Shown: piece by piece, positions 7,681 to 16,299 of the stretch
How positions within the stretch are numbered: position 1 is the first letter of the stretch
Layout of the letters: the number at the start of each line of letters is the position of its first letter
From: an uncultured Thiotrichales bacterium
GTDB taxonomy: Bacteria > Pseudomonadota > Gammaproteobacteria > CAIRSR01
Length of the DNA: 50,870 bases
Assembly: GCA_903881315.1 (NCBI GenBank)
Contig: CAIRSR010000018.1
Span: forward strand, 1-50,870
Reading direction: 5' to 3'
The notes under the pieces: model-generated
Database searches by the model: none
The model's input: the letters and a program-made list of their open reading frames with translations, nothing else
Told to the model about the DNA's origin: nothing
Translations under genes and position numbers: made by a program

Positions 7681-8817
7681 ATGAAGCAGATTGTCATTGC
7701 TGGGTCGGGTTTTGCAGGGGCGGCGGCGGTGCAGGCGTTGCGCGGCGAGGGCTGCAGTGCGCCGATCACCCTGGTTGCACCGCAGCCGGAGTTGTTTTAT
7801 TACCCGTCCCTCATTTGGGTGTCGGCGGGGTTGCGTAGTAAGCGTGATCTCAGTGTGCCACTGGCGAGTTTCTTTCGTCGTTACGGGGTGGACTATGTCC
7901 AGGGGAGCGTCACCGGATTGGATGCCGGAGCGGGTCGGGTGCGCACTACAGCGGGTGAGATGGCGTACCAACGCGTGGTCATCACCACGGGTGGTCGTTA
8001 TATAAAAAAGCTGCCTGGTCTTGAACATGCGTTCATTCCCTGTGAGGGCTACGGCCCGGTTGCTGCCATGAGTGAGCGCTTGGGTGCCCTCCAGGAAGGA
8101 ACCCTGGCCTTTGGGTTCGCCGGCAATCCCGAAGAACCAGCGGCCATGCGTGGTGGGCCGATTTTTGAGTTTTTGTTTGGCGTGGATACACTGTTGCGGC
8201 GTCAGAAGCGTCGTGACCGTTTTGATCTAGTGTTCTTCACCCCCGCAACGGAGCCCGGCAAGCGCCTCGGGCCGCAGGCGATGGGTAGTCTGATGCGCGA
8301 GATGGAAGCGCGTGGCATCCGCACCCATGTTGGTCACAAGCTCAAGGGATTTACGGCCAATAAGGTGATGACCGAGGGTGGCGATATCACAAGCGACCTC
8401 ACTGTCTTTACCCCGGGCATGGCTGGGCCGGCTTGGGCGGCTGGGAGTGGTTTACCCTTGTCGGTGGGTGGGTTTATCCGCGCCGATGAGCATTGCCGGG
8501 TGTTGGGCTTCGAGGGCAGTGTGTACGTGGCGGGTGATGTTGGTAGTTTCCCAGGCCCGGACTGGATGCCCAAACAGGGTCACGCCGCCGATCTGCAAGC
8601 CCGTGCGTTGGCGCGTAATCTTGTGGGTGACCTGCGTGGGGAGCGCACCGAGCACACCTTCCGCCGCGAGCTGATCTGCGTTGTCGATACCCTAGACAGC
8701 GGCATCCTGGTGTTCCGCGACCCGCAGCATAGCGCCGTATTCAAGAGCTTTGCCCTGCACTGGTCGAAGCGCCTCTTCGAGCAGGCCTACATCGGGCGGT
8801 GTCGTCCCAGCAGTTGA
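7681..8817 (+). CDS. Sulfide:quinone oxidoreductase-like FAD-dependent oxidoreductase
   Basis: 378 residues. The N-terminal IVIAGSGFAGAAAVQAL is the FAD-binding GxGxxG strand-helix; VVITTGGRYIKKLPG is the second nucleotide motif, and VYVAGDVGSFPGPDWMPKQG is the C-terminal FAD motif with the proline-lysine signature of this group. Overall it matches the SQR/NDH-2-like family of membrane-associated flavoproteins. Cysteines are at 25, 121, 272, 333 and 374. In true SQRs a cysteine precedes the AGP-(A/Y)-EF motif; here that region reads RGGPIFEFLFGVD, so this redox cysteine is absent. It is therefore probably a quinone-linked oxidoreductase of an SQR-like subgroup with unknown donor. Confidence 0.8.
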   Translation: MKQIVIAGSGFAGAAAVQALRGEGCSAPITLVAPQPELFYYPSLIWVSAGLRSKRDLSVPLASFFRRYGVDYVQGSVTGLDAGAGRVRTTAGEMAYQRVVITTGGRYIKKLPGLEHAFIPCEGYGPVAAMSERLGALQEGTLAFGFAGNPEEPAAMRGGPIFEFLFGVDTLLRRQKRRDRFDLVFFTPATEPGKRLGPQAMGSLMREMEARGIRTHVGHKLKGFTANKVMTEGGDITSDLTVFTPGMAGPAWAAGSGLPLSVGGFIRADEHCRVLGFEGSVYVAGDVGSFPGPDWMPKQGHAADLQARALARNLVGDLRGERTEHTFRRELICVVDTLDSGILVFRDPQHSAVFKSFALHWSKRLFEQAYIGRCRPSS

Positions 8818-8854
8818 GGGGGGGCTGGTTGGCTAGTTTGATGGTAGGTTAGAG

Positions 8855-9712
8855 ATGGCGGAGAGGACAAAGCCGTATTACTCGGTTCGCATGGGAAAAA
8901 ACCCGCTTACCGATCGATTCGATCTGGCTACCCTTCGGGGTATGTTTTGTGGTTTGTTCGTCGAACTTGAGAAGAAATGCTATTTCCAGGAATCCTTTGG
9001 CTACCAGTGCGTAGACGAGGGTTATGTGCCAGGGACACAGAGGCATGATCTTGCTGGTGTGCTGTTGCTAGATCTGCGGAAGACAGATCTCACTCCATTT
9101 AGGGAGAAAATTGGAAACTACACAGAGGAGGATCTATTTGACATGACAGAGTTCCTCCATGAGCATTGTTCAAAACCCAATACAGGTAAGTATCACGAAT
9201 ACTGTGGTTGTGGTTGGCACTACTCCACTTTTCAGAGAGAAATCGGCCAGGCTGAGTACAGGGAACAGGTCAATAAAATATTAGCCCTTTATGAATGCGG
9301 CTATGAACTCTCGAAGGAGGGCGAGATCCTTGCCCTGGCAGAGGATGGCCTGGGGACATTGCTTGAAGCGCCCCTGCCGTCGAGTGCTGATCCGGAGAGC
9401 ATCGCGGGGCGTGTAGCCGCCGCAACACTGAAGTTTCGCCGTTATCGCTCCTCAGAGGAAGAACGGCGTGATGCAGTTCGTGATCTGGCCGATGTGCTGG
9501 AGTACCTGCGTACGGAGCTGAAGACCGTCTTCGACAAGCAGGATGAGGCCGATCTCTTCAACCTCGCAAACAATTTTGGCATCCGGCACCACAACAGCAA
9601 ACAGAAGACGCAATACGACAAGCCGATCTGGTATAGCTGGATGTTCTATTACTACCTAGCCACTATTCACGCCGCCACCCGCTTGCTTGAAAAGGCTGAG
9701 ATAAAGCAGTAG
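8855..9712 (+). CDS. Hypothetical protein with a conserved helical C-terminal domain
   Basis: 285 residues, preceded by AGGTTAGAG. Function not recognised. The N-terminal half is mixed, with a Cys/His-rich patch (residues about 104-122: HEHCSKPNTGKYHEYCGCGW) that could bind metal. The C-terminal 90 residues are helical (RRDAVRDLADVLEYLRTEL), followed by DLFNLANNFGIRHHN and WYSWMFYYYLATIHAATRLL. This tail resembles HEPN/abortive-infection-type helical domains, and R-H-H-N could be an active-site motif, but that is inference. It is a single gene between an SQR-like gene and a convergent exoprotein gene. Confidence 0.6.
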   Translation: MAERTKPYYSVRMGKNPLTDRFDLATLRGMFCGLFVELEKKCYFQESFGYQCVDEGYVPGTQRHDLAGVLLLDLRKTDLTPFREKIGNYTEEDLFDMTEFLHEHCSKPNTGKYHEYCGCGWHYSTFQREIGQAEYREQVNKILALYECGYELSKEGEILALAEDGLGTLLEAPLPSSADPESIAGRVAAATLKFRRYRSSEEERRDAVRDLADVLEYLRTELKTVFDKQDEADLFNLANNFGIRHHNSKQKTQYDKPIWYSWMFYYYLATIHAATRLLEKAEIKQ

Positions 9713-9725
9713 CCCCGCCCCAATA

Positions 9726-11999
9726 CTATTCCTCCTCGTGTTGCTTGTGCTTCCGGTGTTCGTTGTCTGCTGGGGAGTTCTCTCCGCCATTGGTGGCGTC
9801 CATGTCACCTATTGTGCTAACGGATACCAATTCGGAATCATCATGCCTGCTCTTTGTCTCAGAGAATAGGCCTTTCGTCCCGCCAGCAGCGCCTTGACCC
9901 GCGATATTCAGTGTGCCATCCGGTAAGGTGGTCGTAATGCCTGTATTGCTGAGGATGTAGGTCGCGTTTCCGTTGATGATCCCGCCATTCTGGATGATCG
10001 GTTTGTCTGTTGAACGAATCGATACTGTGCCAGCGCTACTTACATTACCGGAGTCGGCTAGCGATTCAATACCCGTAGGCAGGACAGAACCCTTTCCATC
10101 GATAAGCAACCCCGCATGACTCATTACGGTTAGGTTTCCCGCATTACCGGTGCTGACCGTGTTACTGTAGATCTCACCGCCATTCGTGATAGACAGATTC
10201 CCCTGTGAGGTGACTGATACGGCACCAGCATTGCCGCCTATTCCGGTGATGTTCCCGTCCGATTCAGAACCAATGCCGGTTGTCCAGCCCGTAAATCCTT
10301 GTCCATCAATAGTCAGGGTATTGCCACTGGTGACAGTAACATCGCCAGATTTGCCCGTGCTATAGGTGACGCTCCCGATCTCTCCGCCATTTCTGATGAG
10401 GAGTGTGCTAGTTGATGTAACGGATATTGCGCCGGCGTTACCGCCTTCTCCTGATCTGTTGCCCTCTGCTATCGAATAGATACCCGTTCCGAGTCCGCTA
10501 TTGTTGGTGTCAATGGTCAAGCTACCGCCACTGAGGATCGTCACACTGCCCGATGGGTTGATGCTATAGGTAGCACTCCCAATCGTTCCGCCATTGCTGA
10601 GGGTCAGGTCTTTGCCAGAGGAAACCGCTACCATTCCAGCGTCGCCGCTATTGTCTGTGTTGGATTGTGTATAGATGCCTGTCCCGAGGCCGGTATCGCC
10701 GTCGTCGATGGTCAGTGTGCCACCACTTTTGACGGTTACACTACCCGCTTTGCCATTGCTCCAGGTCGCACTGAAGATCATGCCGCCATTCTCGATGACG
10801 ATATTACCCGTTGCGGTGACGGATACTGTGCCAGCGTTACCGCCTGCTCCGGTGGCGTCGCCGGCGGAGGTTGTATGAATGCCGGTTTTTGATCCGGAGC
10901 CGTTATCGTCGATGGTCAATCCGGCACCACTCTTGACGGTGATATTTCCGGAATTGCCGATGCCGTAGGTCGAGCTGCTAATGCTGCTCCCATTGATGAG
11001 GGATAGATCCCGAGAGGATGTGACCGCGATGGTTCCACCATTACCACGGCTGTTTGCGTGGGCGGTAATAAGGCCATTATCAAGCGTGAGAGTACCATCG
11101 TCAGTCTGGAGCGTAATCCCCTGACTGGGCATTGCGTTGCTTGCGCCATTATTGTCAGCGGATAAGATACTATTGGTCACGGTCATATTCCCACTACGCA
11201 CAACAATGCGCCCCGCACCATTGCCGCTGGTATCGATGACGCTAGTGTCGATATTCAAGGTTCCATGGGTAGGGGGTATGGTGTCGGTATTTCCCTGGAC
11301 AATGGGTATGTGACTGTTCCCCGCACCAACCGCGATTATTTGCGCTGTGCCGGATTCTGCTGTTAGGGCTGCATTGTTTTCGATCGTTATGTTGCGAGCC
11401 ACGAGGTCCATGCCTTTCCCGCTATTCATTGTCCATTGGGATCCATTGACATCAAGCAGACTATTATTGGTGGCAGTTGCGCCGAAAAATCCAAAGGCAG
11501 CCGGAGAGGCACTCGTCAGCGTGCTGGTGGCGGGATGGGTGGCGCTAAAGATATGGCCGTCCGCGAAAGAAATCTCATCCGCTGTGCTCACATGAAATGC
11601 CGCTGGCACATCGAGCTGTGCGCCTGGGCCAAAGGTTACGCCTTGGGGGTTGATCAGATAAAAGTTAGCATGTCCGCCTGGGGTAGATCGTAATGTGCCA
11701 TCAATCGTAGAGGAATAACCGCCAGTTACGCTGGAGATAATATTGTTCAGGGTATTGGTGACGTTTTCGGTAAAGACAACGGTCTGTCCCCCATCAATGT
11801 TAAATTGGGTGAAACTATGGAATAGATTACCACCAGATGTTGTGCCCATTGTTTGGGGAATGGTGATGGTTGTGCCACTGAGGGTTTGTTTGACTCCCAT
11901 GGTGCCATCCGTCGCAATTCCGCCTGCTGCCAATGTGATGCGCGATGAGAAGCACGCCACAATACAGAGATACATCCAGTACATGGAGGGCGTATTCAT
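9726..11999 (-). CDS. Filamentous-haemagglutinin-type exoprotein (TpsA-like) with tandem beta-helix repeats
   Basis: 757 residues. Signal peptide to about residue 24 (CIVACFSSRITLA), then a TPS secretion domain (residues about 26-250) with the signature NFYLINPQGVTFG. The rest is a right-handed beta-helix made of about five repeats of 65-68 residues (G-NAG-(T/A)-(V/I)-SV ... NGG-I-S-T ... SG-(S/D)-VTV-SG-LTID ... TGI), encoded by about 1 kb at 10010-11045, and a charged C-terminus (HRKHKQHEEE). Such proteins cross the outer membrane through a TpsB (FhaC/ShlB-type) pore and act in adhesion. No TpsB gene is present in the window, and the protein is short for the family. Confidence 0.85.
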   Translation of the reverse strand: MNTPSMYWMYLCIVACFSSRITLAAGGIATDGTMGVKQTLSGTTITIPQTMGTTSGGNLFHSFTQFNIDGGQTVVFTENVTNTLNNIISSVTGGYSSTIDGTLRSTPGGHANFYLINPQGVTFGPGAQLDVPAAFHVSTADEISFADGHIFSATHPATSTLTSASPAAFGFFGATATNNSLLDVNGSQWTMNSGKGMDLVARNITIENNAALTAESGTAQIIAVGAGNSHIPIVQGNTDTIPPTHGTLNIDTSVIDTSGNGAGRIVVRSGNMTVTNSILSADNNGASNAMPSQGITLQTDDGTLTLDNGLITAHANSRGNGGTIAVTSSRDLSLINGSSISSSTYGIGNSGNITVKSGAGLTIDDNGSGSKTGIHTTSAGDATGAGGNAGTVSVTATGNIVIENGGMIFSATWSNGKAGSVTVKSGGTLTIDDGDTGLGTGIYTQSNTDNSGDAGMVAVSSGKDLTLSNGGTIGSATYSINPSGSVTILSGGSLTIDTNNSGLGTGIYSIAEGNRSGEGGNAGAISVTSTSTLLIRNGGEIGSVTYSTGKSGDVTVTSGNTLTIDGQGFTGWTTGIGSESDGNITGIGGNAGAVSVTSQGNLSITNGGEIYSNTVSTGNAGNLTVMSHAGLLIDGKGSVLPTGIESLADSGNVSSAGTVSIRSTDKPIIQNGGIINGNATYILSNTGITTTLPDGTLNIAGQGAAGGTKGLFSETKSRHDDSELVSVSTIGDMDATNGGENSPADNEHRKHKQHEEE
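10010..11045 (-). repeat. Tandem coding repeats in the TpsA-like gene
   Basis: About five degenerate units of roughly 195-205 bp encode the beta-helix repeats of the exoprotein. Units are clearly related at protein level (NGG, TGI and LTIDD blocks recur in order) but diverged in DNA, so recent unequal exchange is not evident. Confidence 0.7.
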
Positions 12000-12226
12000 T
12001 CACGGTTTCCGCAAGGATTGCTCATTGTTTTTCTAGTGTCCCCCAGCAGAATAGAACGCGCATGGTAGTTGTGTCATTGCATCGGTGGTTGTTACGATAG
12101 ATTGGCACACAAGGGATGGTAGGCCTGGTGAGGTGCCGCACATTTGCAATCGCTACTTCTCTGCAAGGAAAGGATAGCGCGGATGATAGTCCGTGGGCTA
12201 GAATGATTTTTGCGAGAGAAAGCCCT

Positions 12227-13090
12227 ATGAACTACCGCCATGCCTTTCACGCTGGCAATTTTGCTGATGTCCACAAACATGCTGTCCTCACCCTGTTGTT
12301 GCGGGCTATGGGGTGCAAGGATAAGCCCTTTCTCTATCTAGAAACCCACGCTGGGGCAGGTCGTTACGATCTGCATGGTGCGGATGCCGAGCGGGGCAGA
12401 GAGTGGGAGGAGGGCATTGCGCGTCTATGGCCGCGCCAGAGCCCTAACCCGTCCTCACAGCTTGCGGCCTATCTGGCTGTGGTCGAGGTGCTTAATCCGA
12501 ATGGCCATCTGCGGCATTATCCGGGTTCCCCCCTGGTTGCCCGTTCCTGTCTGCGGACGCAGGATCGCATGGTTCTGTTAGAGGCGCGTTTCTCGGAGGC
12601 CCAGCGATTAGAGGCGATGCTCCAGGCCAGCAGTTCGTCCGATGGTTGTGTCTCGGTGCATGTCCGGGTGGGCGATGGCTACGCAGCACTCAAGCCGTGG
12701 CTGCCTCCTCCAGAGCGGCGCGGGGTTGTGCTTGTCGACCCCCCCTTTGAGCGCAACGACGAATTCAAGCAATTGCTGGCGGCGCTTGGCATGATCCATC
12801 ACTGTTTTGCCACGGCAACCGTGATGGTATGGTATCCCTTGAAGGATCGCTCGGCGGTTGCGCGGTTTCATCGGGCGCTGCAAGACAGCGGTTTGCGCCG
12901 CCTGTTGCTTGCTGAGTTGCGGATATTGCCCGGGGATGTCGGTGGTCGCTTCCATGGTAGTGCTTTGTTGCTGCACAATCCGCCCTGGCAGTTAGATCAA
13001 GAGATCGCTGTCCTGCACAAGGAACTCTTGCCGTTACTTGCGCTAGAATCGGGGACACACGCGGAAGTGCGGTGGCTTGTTGGGGAGTAG
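12227..13090 (+). CDS. rlmJ: 23S rRNA (adenine-2030-N6)-methyltransferase RlmJ
   Basis: 287 residues from the ATG at 12227, after GAGAGAAAG; an in-frame upstream extension is not needed. MNYRHAFHAGNFADVHKHAV at the N-terminus is the diagnostic RlmJ sequence. LYLETHAGAGRYDLHG is the SAM-binding motif I, and VVLVDPPFE near residue 165 is the DPPF catalytic motif of N6-adenine methyltransferases. Length matches the E. coli enzyme (280). It methylates A2030 of 23S rRNA before the 50S subunit is complete. Transcribed alone, divergently from the exoprotein gene; 12000-12226 holds their promoters. Confidence 0.94.
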   Translation: MNYRHAFHAGNFADVHKHAVLTLLLRAMGCKDKPFLYLETHAGAGRYDLHGADAERGREWEEGIARLWPRQSPNPSSQLAAYLAVVEVLNPNGHLRHYPGSPLVARSCLRTQDRMVLLEARFSEAQRLEAMLQASSSSDGCVSVHVRVGDGYAALKPWLPPPERRGVVLVDPPFERNDEFKQLLAALGMIHHCFATATVMVWYPLKDRSAVARFHRALQDSGLRRLLLAELRILPGDVGGRFHGSALLLHNPPWQLDQEIAVLHKELLPLLALESGTHAEVRWLVGE

Positions 13091-13184
13091 GGGGCTGATT
13101 TTTCGCGGATTCGGTAGTGCTAACCAATCGTTTGTTGGGCGCTGCTGGTGTTTGACTGGTGCAACTTGAGGGGGAGTATGAGAA

Positions 13185-13376
13185 ATGAGAAACATTGAAA
13201 TGGTTGTTGATGAAAATAATATCCTGACCATAAAGGTCGATCTTTCGAAGGAGTTTGGTCTGTCCTCCTCTGGAAAAAGCGTCATCATTGCATCCACGGA
13301 CGGAAACCAATCTGTCCCATCGCCAAAGGACGGTATCAAGATTGGTGTGAACGTGTACAAAGGAAAGGGCAGCTAA
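13185..13376 (+). CDS. Small conserved-looking hypothetical protein
   Basis: 63 residues after a clear GAGGGGGAG ribosome-binding site and ATG at 13185. The sequence alternates short beta-like segments (MVVDENNILTIKVDLSKEFG, then KSVIIASTDGN and IKIGVNVYKG). Lysine/valine-rich with no cysteine, signal or membrane segment. Small proteins with this NxLTIxVDLSK...GKxxIIAST layout appear familiar, but I cannot assign a function. It stands alone 94 bases after rlmJ. Confidence 0.6.
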   Translation: MRNIEMVVDENNILTIKVDLSKEFGLSSSGKSVIIASTDGNQSVPSPKDGIKIGVNVYKGKGS

Positions 13377-13620
13377 TGACGGTGTTCGGCGCAAGCGAGG
13401 GTCTTCCCCTCCGGTTTGACAGGTGAGTTTGTGCTGAGTTGGGTGGTTGCGGGGTATTCTGTGGTGCAGGGCGATACACCTACCTGTATATATTGACTTA
13501 TCTGCGGATATATGGAAAGCATCTTGTTAGATGTGTGTGTAGGGTGCCTTTTGAGCGCATAAAGACCAAATCCGCGTCGGCAACTGGCCGATAGGGATGT
13601 GAGCGAAGCGAGATGTATCT

Positions 13621-13639
13621 CTTGTGGGATACCCACAAG
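13621..13639. repeat. Perfect 8-bp inverted repeat (hairpin)
   Basis: CTTGTGGG, ATA, CCCACAAG. A compact stable stem-loop not followed by a T tract, so unlikely to be a classical terminator. It could be a mobile-repeat or regulatory RNA element. Confidence 0.5.
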
Positions 13640-13757
13640 CGGCTAACAGGGCTAGGGCTCGTGATCTTTATTCATCCTACTTCGTGACAACTGTGTTTTT
13701 TGATGGTACCGTGCAATAACTGAGCGGACTTATCAAATAAAATAACACAGGTGAGAC

Positions 13758-13940
13758 ATGGGAATGCTTTTATCACTTGCCTGGCGCGAAGGTGTTGAGG
13801 CCATGGTTCTTGTTTTTTTGACCGCTACCTCTGACACGGTGCCTGGCTATAATGCCAAACCCGCCCCCACGGAGACGAAACAGGTTGCGCCTGCGCCAAT
13901 GCAGGTCTCTTGGGAGTCCGATGGGAGATTGTTCTTATAA
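13758..13940 (+). CDS. Doubtful 60-residue open frame upstream of gspH
   Basis: ATG preceded by GGTGAGAC. The product has a short hydrophobic stretch (EAMVLVFLTATS), then a proline/lysine-rich segment. There is no cysteine for lipidation and no recognised domain. It ends 36 bases before the gspH start and could be a leader peptide or chance. Confidence 0.22.
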   Translation: MGMLLSLAWREGVEAMVLVFLTATSDTVPGYNAKPAPTETKQVAPAPMQVSWESDGRLFL

Positions 13941-13976
13941 CAGCGCCACACGGGGCGTAGGATTCGGGGATATTGG

Positions 13977-14549
13977 TTGAACCGCTGCTGTCGTGATCGC
14001 CCGCCTTTGGCGCATGCAATGGGGTTTACCTTGTTAGAAATCCTGGTGGTGATGATGATCATCGGACTTCTGGCGAGTGTGGCCGTCCTTTCGGTAGGCA
14101 ACAGAGAGAGTGCAACCGCACAGGAGGCGCGGCGCTTAGCCGAGTTACTACGTCTTTCTGCTGAGGAAGCGGTACTGCAGGGCCGAGAATGGGGTTTGCA
14201 CCTGACTGGTGATGGTTATGAGTTCATGGTTCTTGATGCAGCACTTTGGCGCGTCGCGATAGACGAGATCTTGCGGCCACGGAGGTTTCCGCCGGATGTG
14301 ACGTCGCGCCTGACCCTGGAAGGCGAAGAATTGCAGGTAGACCCCCCCCCAGATGACGCTCCATTGCGCCACAATGCAAGTCGTACTGACAAGGAGAATG
14401 CCGAGGCGCGGATTACACCGCAGGTATTGCTATTATCGAGTGGTGAGGTCTCTTTATTCCAGATTGCTGTTCAAGGAAGGGGGCAACCAACTTGGTATGT
14501 GAGAAGCAGCATTGACGGAAATTTTTCCGTTATCCCAGCAACGCCGTGA
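13977..14549 (+). CDS. gspH: Type II secretion minor pseudopilin GspH
   Basis: 190 residues if started at the TTG at 13977. This gives a basic leader of 16 residues ending in G, then FTLLEILVVMMIIGLLASVA, the prepilin N-methylation motif with E5 and the membrane helix. The only in-frame ATG (14019) would leave a two-residue leader, so TTG is preferred. The body (EARRLAELLRLSAEEAVLQG, GREWGL) matches GspH. It is cleaved by the GspO peptidase and joins the tip of the inner-membrane pseudopilus that pushes substrates through the type II secretin. First of three overlapping genes. Confidence 0.88.
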   Translation: MNRCCRDRPPLAHAMGFTLLEILVVMMIIGLLASVAVLSVGNRESATAQEARRLAELLRLSAEEAVLQGREWGLHLTGDGYEFMVLDAALWRVAIDEILRPRRFPPDVTSRLTLEGEELQVDPPPDDAPLRHNASRTDKENAEARITPQVLLLSSGEVSLFQIAVQGRGQPTWYVRSSIDGNFSVIPATP

Positions 14550-14923
14550 TGAGAAACCAATCCACATCAGGCTTTACCCTGCTTGAGGTCATTGTCGCCC
14601 TCGCTATTCTGTCGATTGTCTTGGCAGCGGCAGTAAAGGGTGTTGGTAGCTATGCTAGCAATGTTACCTATTTGCGTGATCGTACCTTGGCCCATTGGGT
14701 GGCCATGAATCAAGTTGCTGCAAACCAGCTCATTGCCAACTGGCCGCCGATTGGTTCTAATGAGGGTGTCGCCATTCAAGGAGGGGTTTCGTGGTATTGG
14801 CGTACAGTGGTTTCTCCGACCATCGATCCTGATCTCCGTCGCTTGGATGTAGCCGTGCGCCCCCACAAGGAAGGAGGTGACCCAATTGCTTCAGTCACCG
14901 CATTCCTTGGTCGTGTCCACTAA
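14549..14923 (+). CDS. gspI: Type II secretion minor pseudopilin GspI
   Basis: 124 residues. The ATG overlaps the gspH stop (GTGATGA), so the genes are translationally coupled. A short leader ends in G, then FTLLEVIVALAILSIVLAAA with the prepilin E5. AMNQVAANQLIANWPP is characteristic of GspI, the subunit that nucleates the H-I-J-K tip complex. The end overlaps the upstream part of the gspJ frame. Confidence 0.9.
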   Translation: MRNQSTSGFTLLEVIVALAILSIVLAAAVKGVGSYASNVTYLRDRTLAHWVAMNQVAANQLIANWPPIGSNEGVAIQGGVSWYWRTVVSPTIDPDLRRLDVAVRPHKEGGDPIASVTAFLGRVH

Positions 14924-14927
14924 GGTT

Positions 14928-15587
14928 ATGGTTCGTTTATTCCATCCTGCGCGTGGTTTTACCCTAATAGAGCTATTGGTGGCGATTGGGATCTTTGCCG
15001 TACTTGCTGTTATTGCGTACGGTGGCCTCAATACGATGTTGAGTCTAAGCCATCACGCTACTCTCCAAGCAATACGCTTGATCAGGATCGAGTCGGCGGT
15101 AAATACGTTGTCTCAGGATCTGGCCCAGGTAGTGGATCGCCCGATTCGTGACGAATACGGAGACGCACAGCCGAGCTTCATCGCGAGGAATACGCGAACC
15201 GACCGTGGGATGGAATTCACCCGTGGTGGAAGGCGCAACCCCGGCGGGTTTTCCCGGGCCTCCTTACAAAGGATTGGTTATGTTCTCCAGGAGGATCGGC
15301 TGTTGCGTCTTTCTTGGCAGGTGCTGGATCGTGCCGAGGATAGCGTTCCGGTGTCTCAGGCGATTGTGGACGGGCTGGATGGTTTTGGTTTTCGTTTCCT
15401 AGACAATAACGGGGCGTGGCATGATGATTGGCCGCCGACGAATACGGCACCAATGGGTACGACCTCCAGCACGACCAGTGTTCCGCAGGCCAATGGTGTT
15501 ATGAAGTTTGGCATACCGAGGGCAGTAGAGGTGGTGTTGGAATTCCGAAATCTTGGGCGTATCACGCGCCTGTATCCGTTGTATTAA
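14928..15587 (+). CDS. gspJ: Type II secretion minor pseudopilin GspJ
   Basis: 219 residues from the ATG at 14928 (AAGG just upstream), chosen because it gives a 10-residue basic leader MVRLFHPARG before FTLIELLVAIGIFAVLAVIA. A longer frame opens at 14877. ESAVNTLSQDLAQVVDRPIR and the C-terminal AVEVVLEFRNLGRITRLYPL match GspJ. It lies 4 bases after gspI. No gspK follows, although GspK normally caps this complex, and no core gsp genes (C-G) are in the window, so the system must be dispersed. Confidence 0.88.
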   Translation: MVRLFHPARGFTLIELLVAIGIFAVLAVIAYGGLNTMLSLSHHATLQAIRLIRIESAVNTLSQDLAQVVDRPIRDEYGDAQPSFIARNTRTDRGMEFTRGGRRNPGGFSRASLQRIGYVLQEDRLLRLSWQVLDRAEDSVPVSQAIVDGLDGFGFRFLDNNGAWHDDWPPTNTAPMGTTSSTTSVPQANGVMKFGIPRAVEVVLEFRNLGRITRLYPLY

Positions 15588-15809
15588 GCGATCGAAAGGG
15601 CGCGAGATTGGTTGTTTGCTGAGAGACTCTCTTTTTATAGAGAGGATGAGGGCGATTGGAGTGTTTTCTCTTGGTGCCGATGAGGGGCGACAGATTCCGG
15701 AATCGTGTTGACGGATGAGAACTGGCATATTGTCATGGGTTTGCGATAGTCTGGTTTGATTGTTTTTTCTTACTGTTTTGTACCTATTCCCTTTCACGCA
15801 GAGGCACGC

Positions 15810-16187
15810 ATGAAACGATTCTGTCTTATTCTCCTCGTAGCAACACCCTGTCTGTTTAGCACGCATTCTGCATTTGCAGTAGACTGCGCCAATGCCGATA
15901 CCACCAGCGATATGATTGAGTGTGCCGACAAGGACTACCGGATTGCTGATCAGGCCCTGAACCGGGCCTACGGTGCATTTAAGAAAACTGTGGATGCGGC
16001 TGGGAATGAGTTACTCCTGAATGCACAGCGCGCCTGGTTAAAATTCCGTGATGCAAATTGTAACCTGGCGGCTGATCAAGCCCGGGGCGGCACAATGGCA
16101 CCTTTGCTCCAGATCGGCTGTATGACGGGCATGACCAAGGATCGCACCAAAGAACTGAACGAATTGGTGAAGGGGCTCGGGCAGTAG
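15810..16187 (+). CDS. LprI-like (DUF1311) secreted protein
   Basis: 125 residues from the ATG at 15810. Signal peptide MKRFCLILLVATPCLFSTHS with cleavage near residue 24 (AFA). The mature part has the DUF1311 pattern: C..A.T...M.EC....Y..AD..LN..Y, then LLNAQRAWLKFRDANCNL, with paired cysteines. Members include mycobacterial LprI, a lysozyme inhibitor, but most are uncharacterised periplasmic proteins. Single gene, convergent with the REC-REC-kinase. Confidence 0.83.
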   Translation: MKRFCLILLVATPCLFSTHSAFAVDCANADTTSDMIECADKDYRIADQALNRAYGAFKKTVDAAGNELLLNAQRAWLKFRDANCNLAADQARGGTMAPLLQIGCMTGMTKDRTKELNELVKGLGQ

Positions 16188-16299
16188 GCCTTCAGAGTTT
16201 TTGGTGTGCTGTGAACCGCCTACTGGGTAGGGCAGGGCACTCAGAACCCTTCCGTTCTCTCGACTAAACGGAAAGTGTCTAAAGTGCCCGGTAGTTGAT

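Larger units (their letters stand above)
13377..13976. other. Region between the small protein gene and the pseudopilin cluster
   Basis: About 600 bases with no sure gene. A perfect 8-bp inverted repeat with a 3-base loop lies at 13621-13639 (CTTGTGGG/CCCACAAG). An AT-rich segment at 13735-13755 precedes a 60-codon open frame listed separately with low confidence. The promoter of the gspHIJ cluster should lie in the last 250 bases. Confidence 0.5.

Noticed and set aside
12765-13394. 209-codon minus-strand open frame over rlmJ
   Set aside because: It is the antisense shadow of rlmJ and the small gene after it, rich in Pro/Arg/His/Thr as expected for a shadow.
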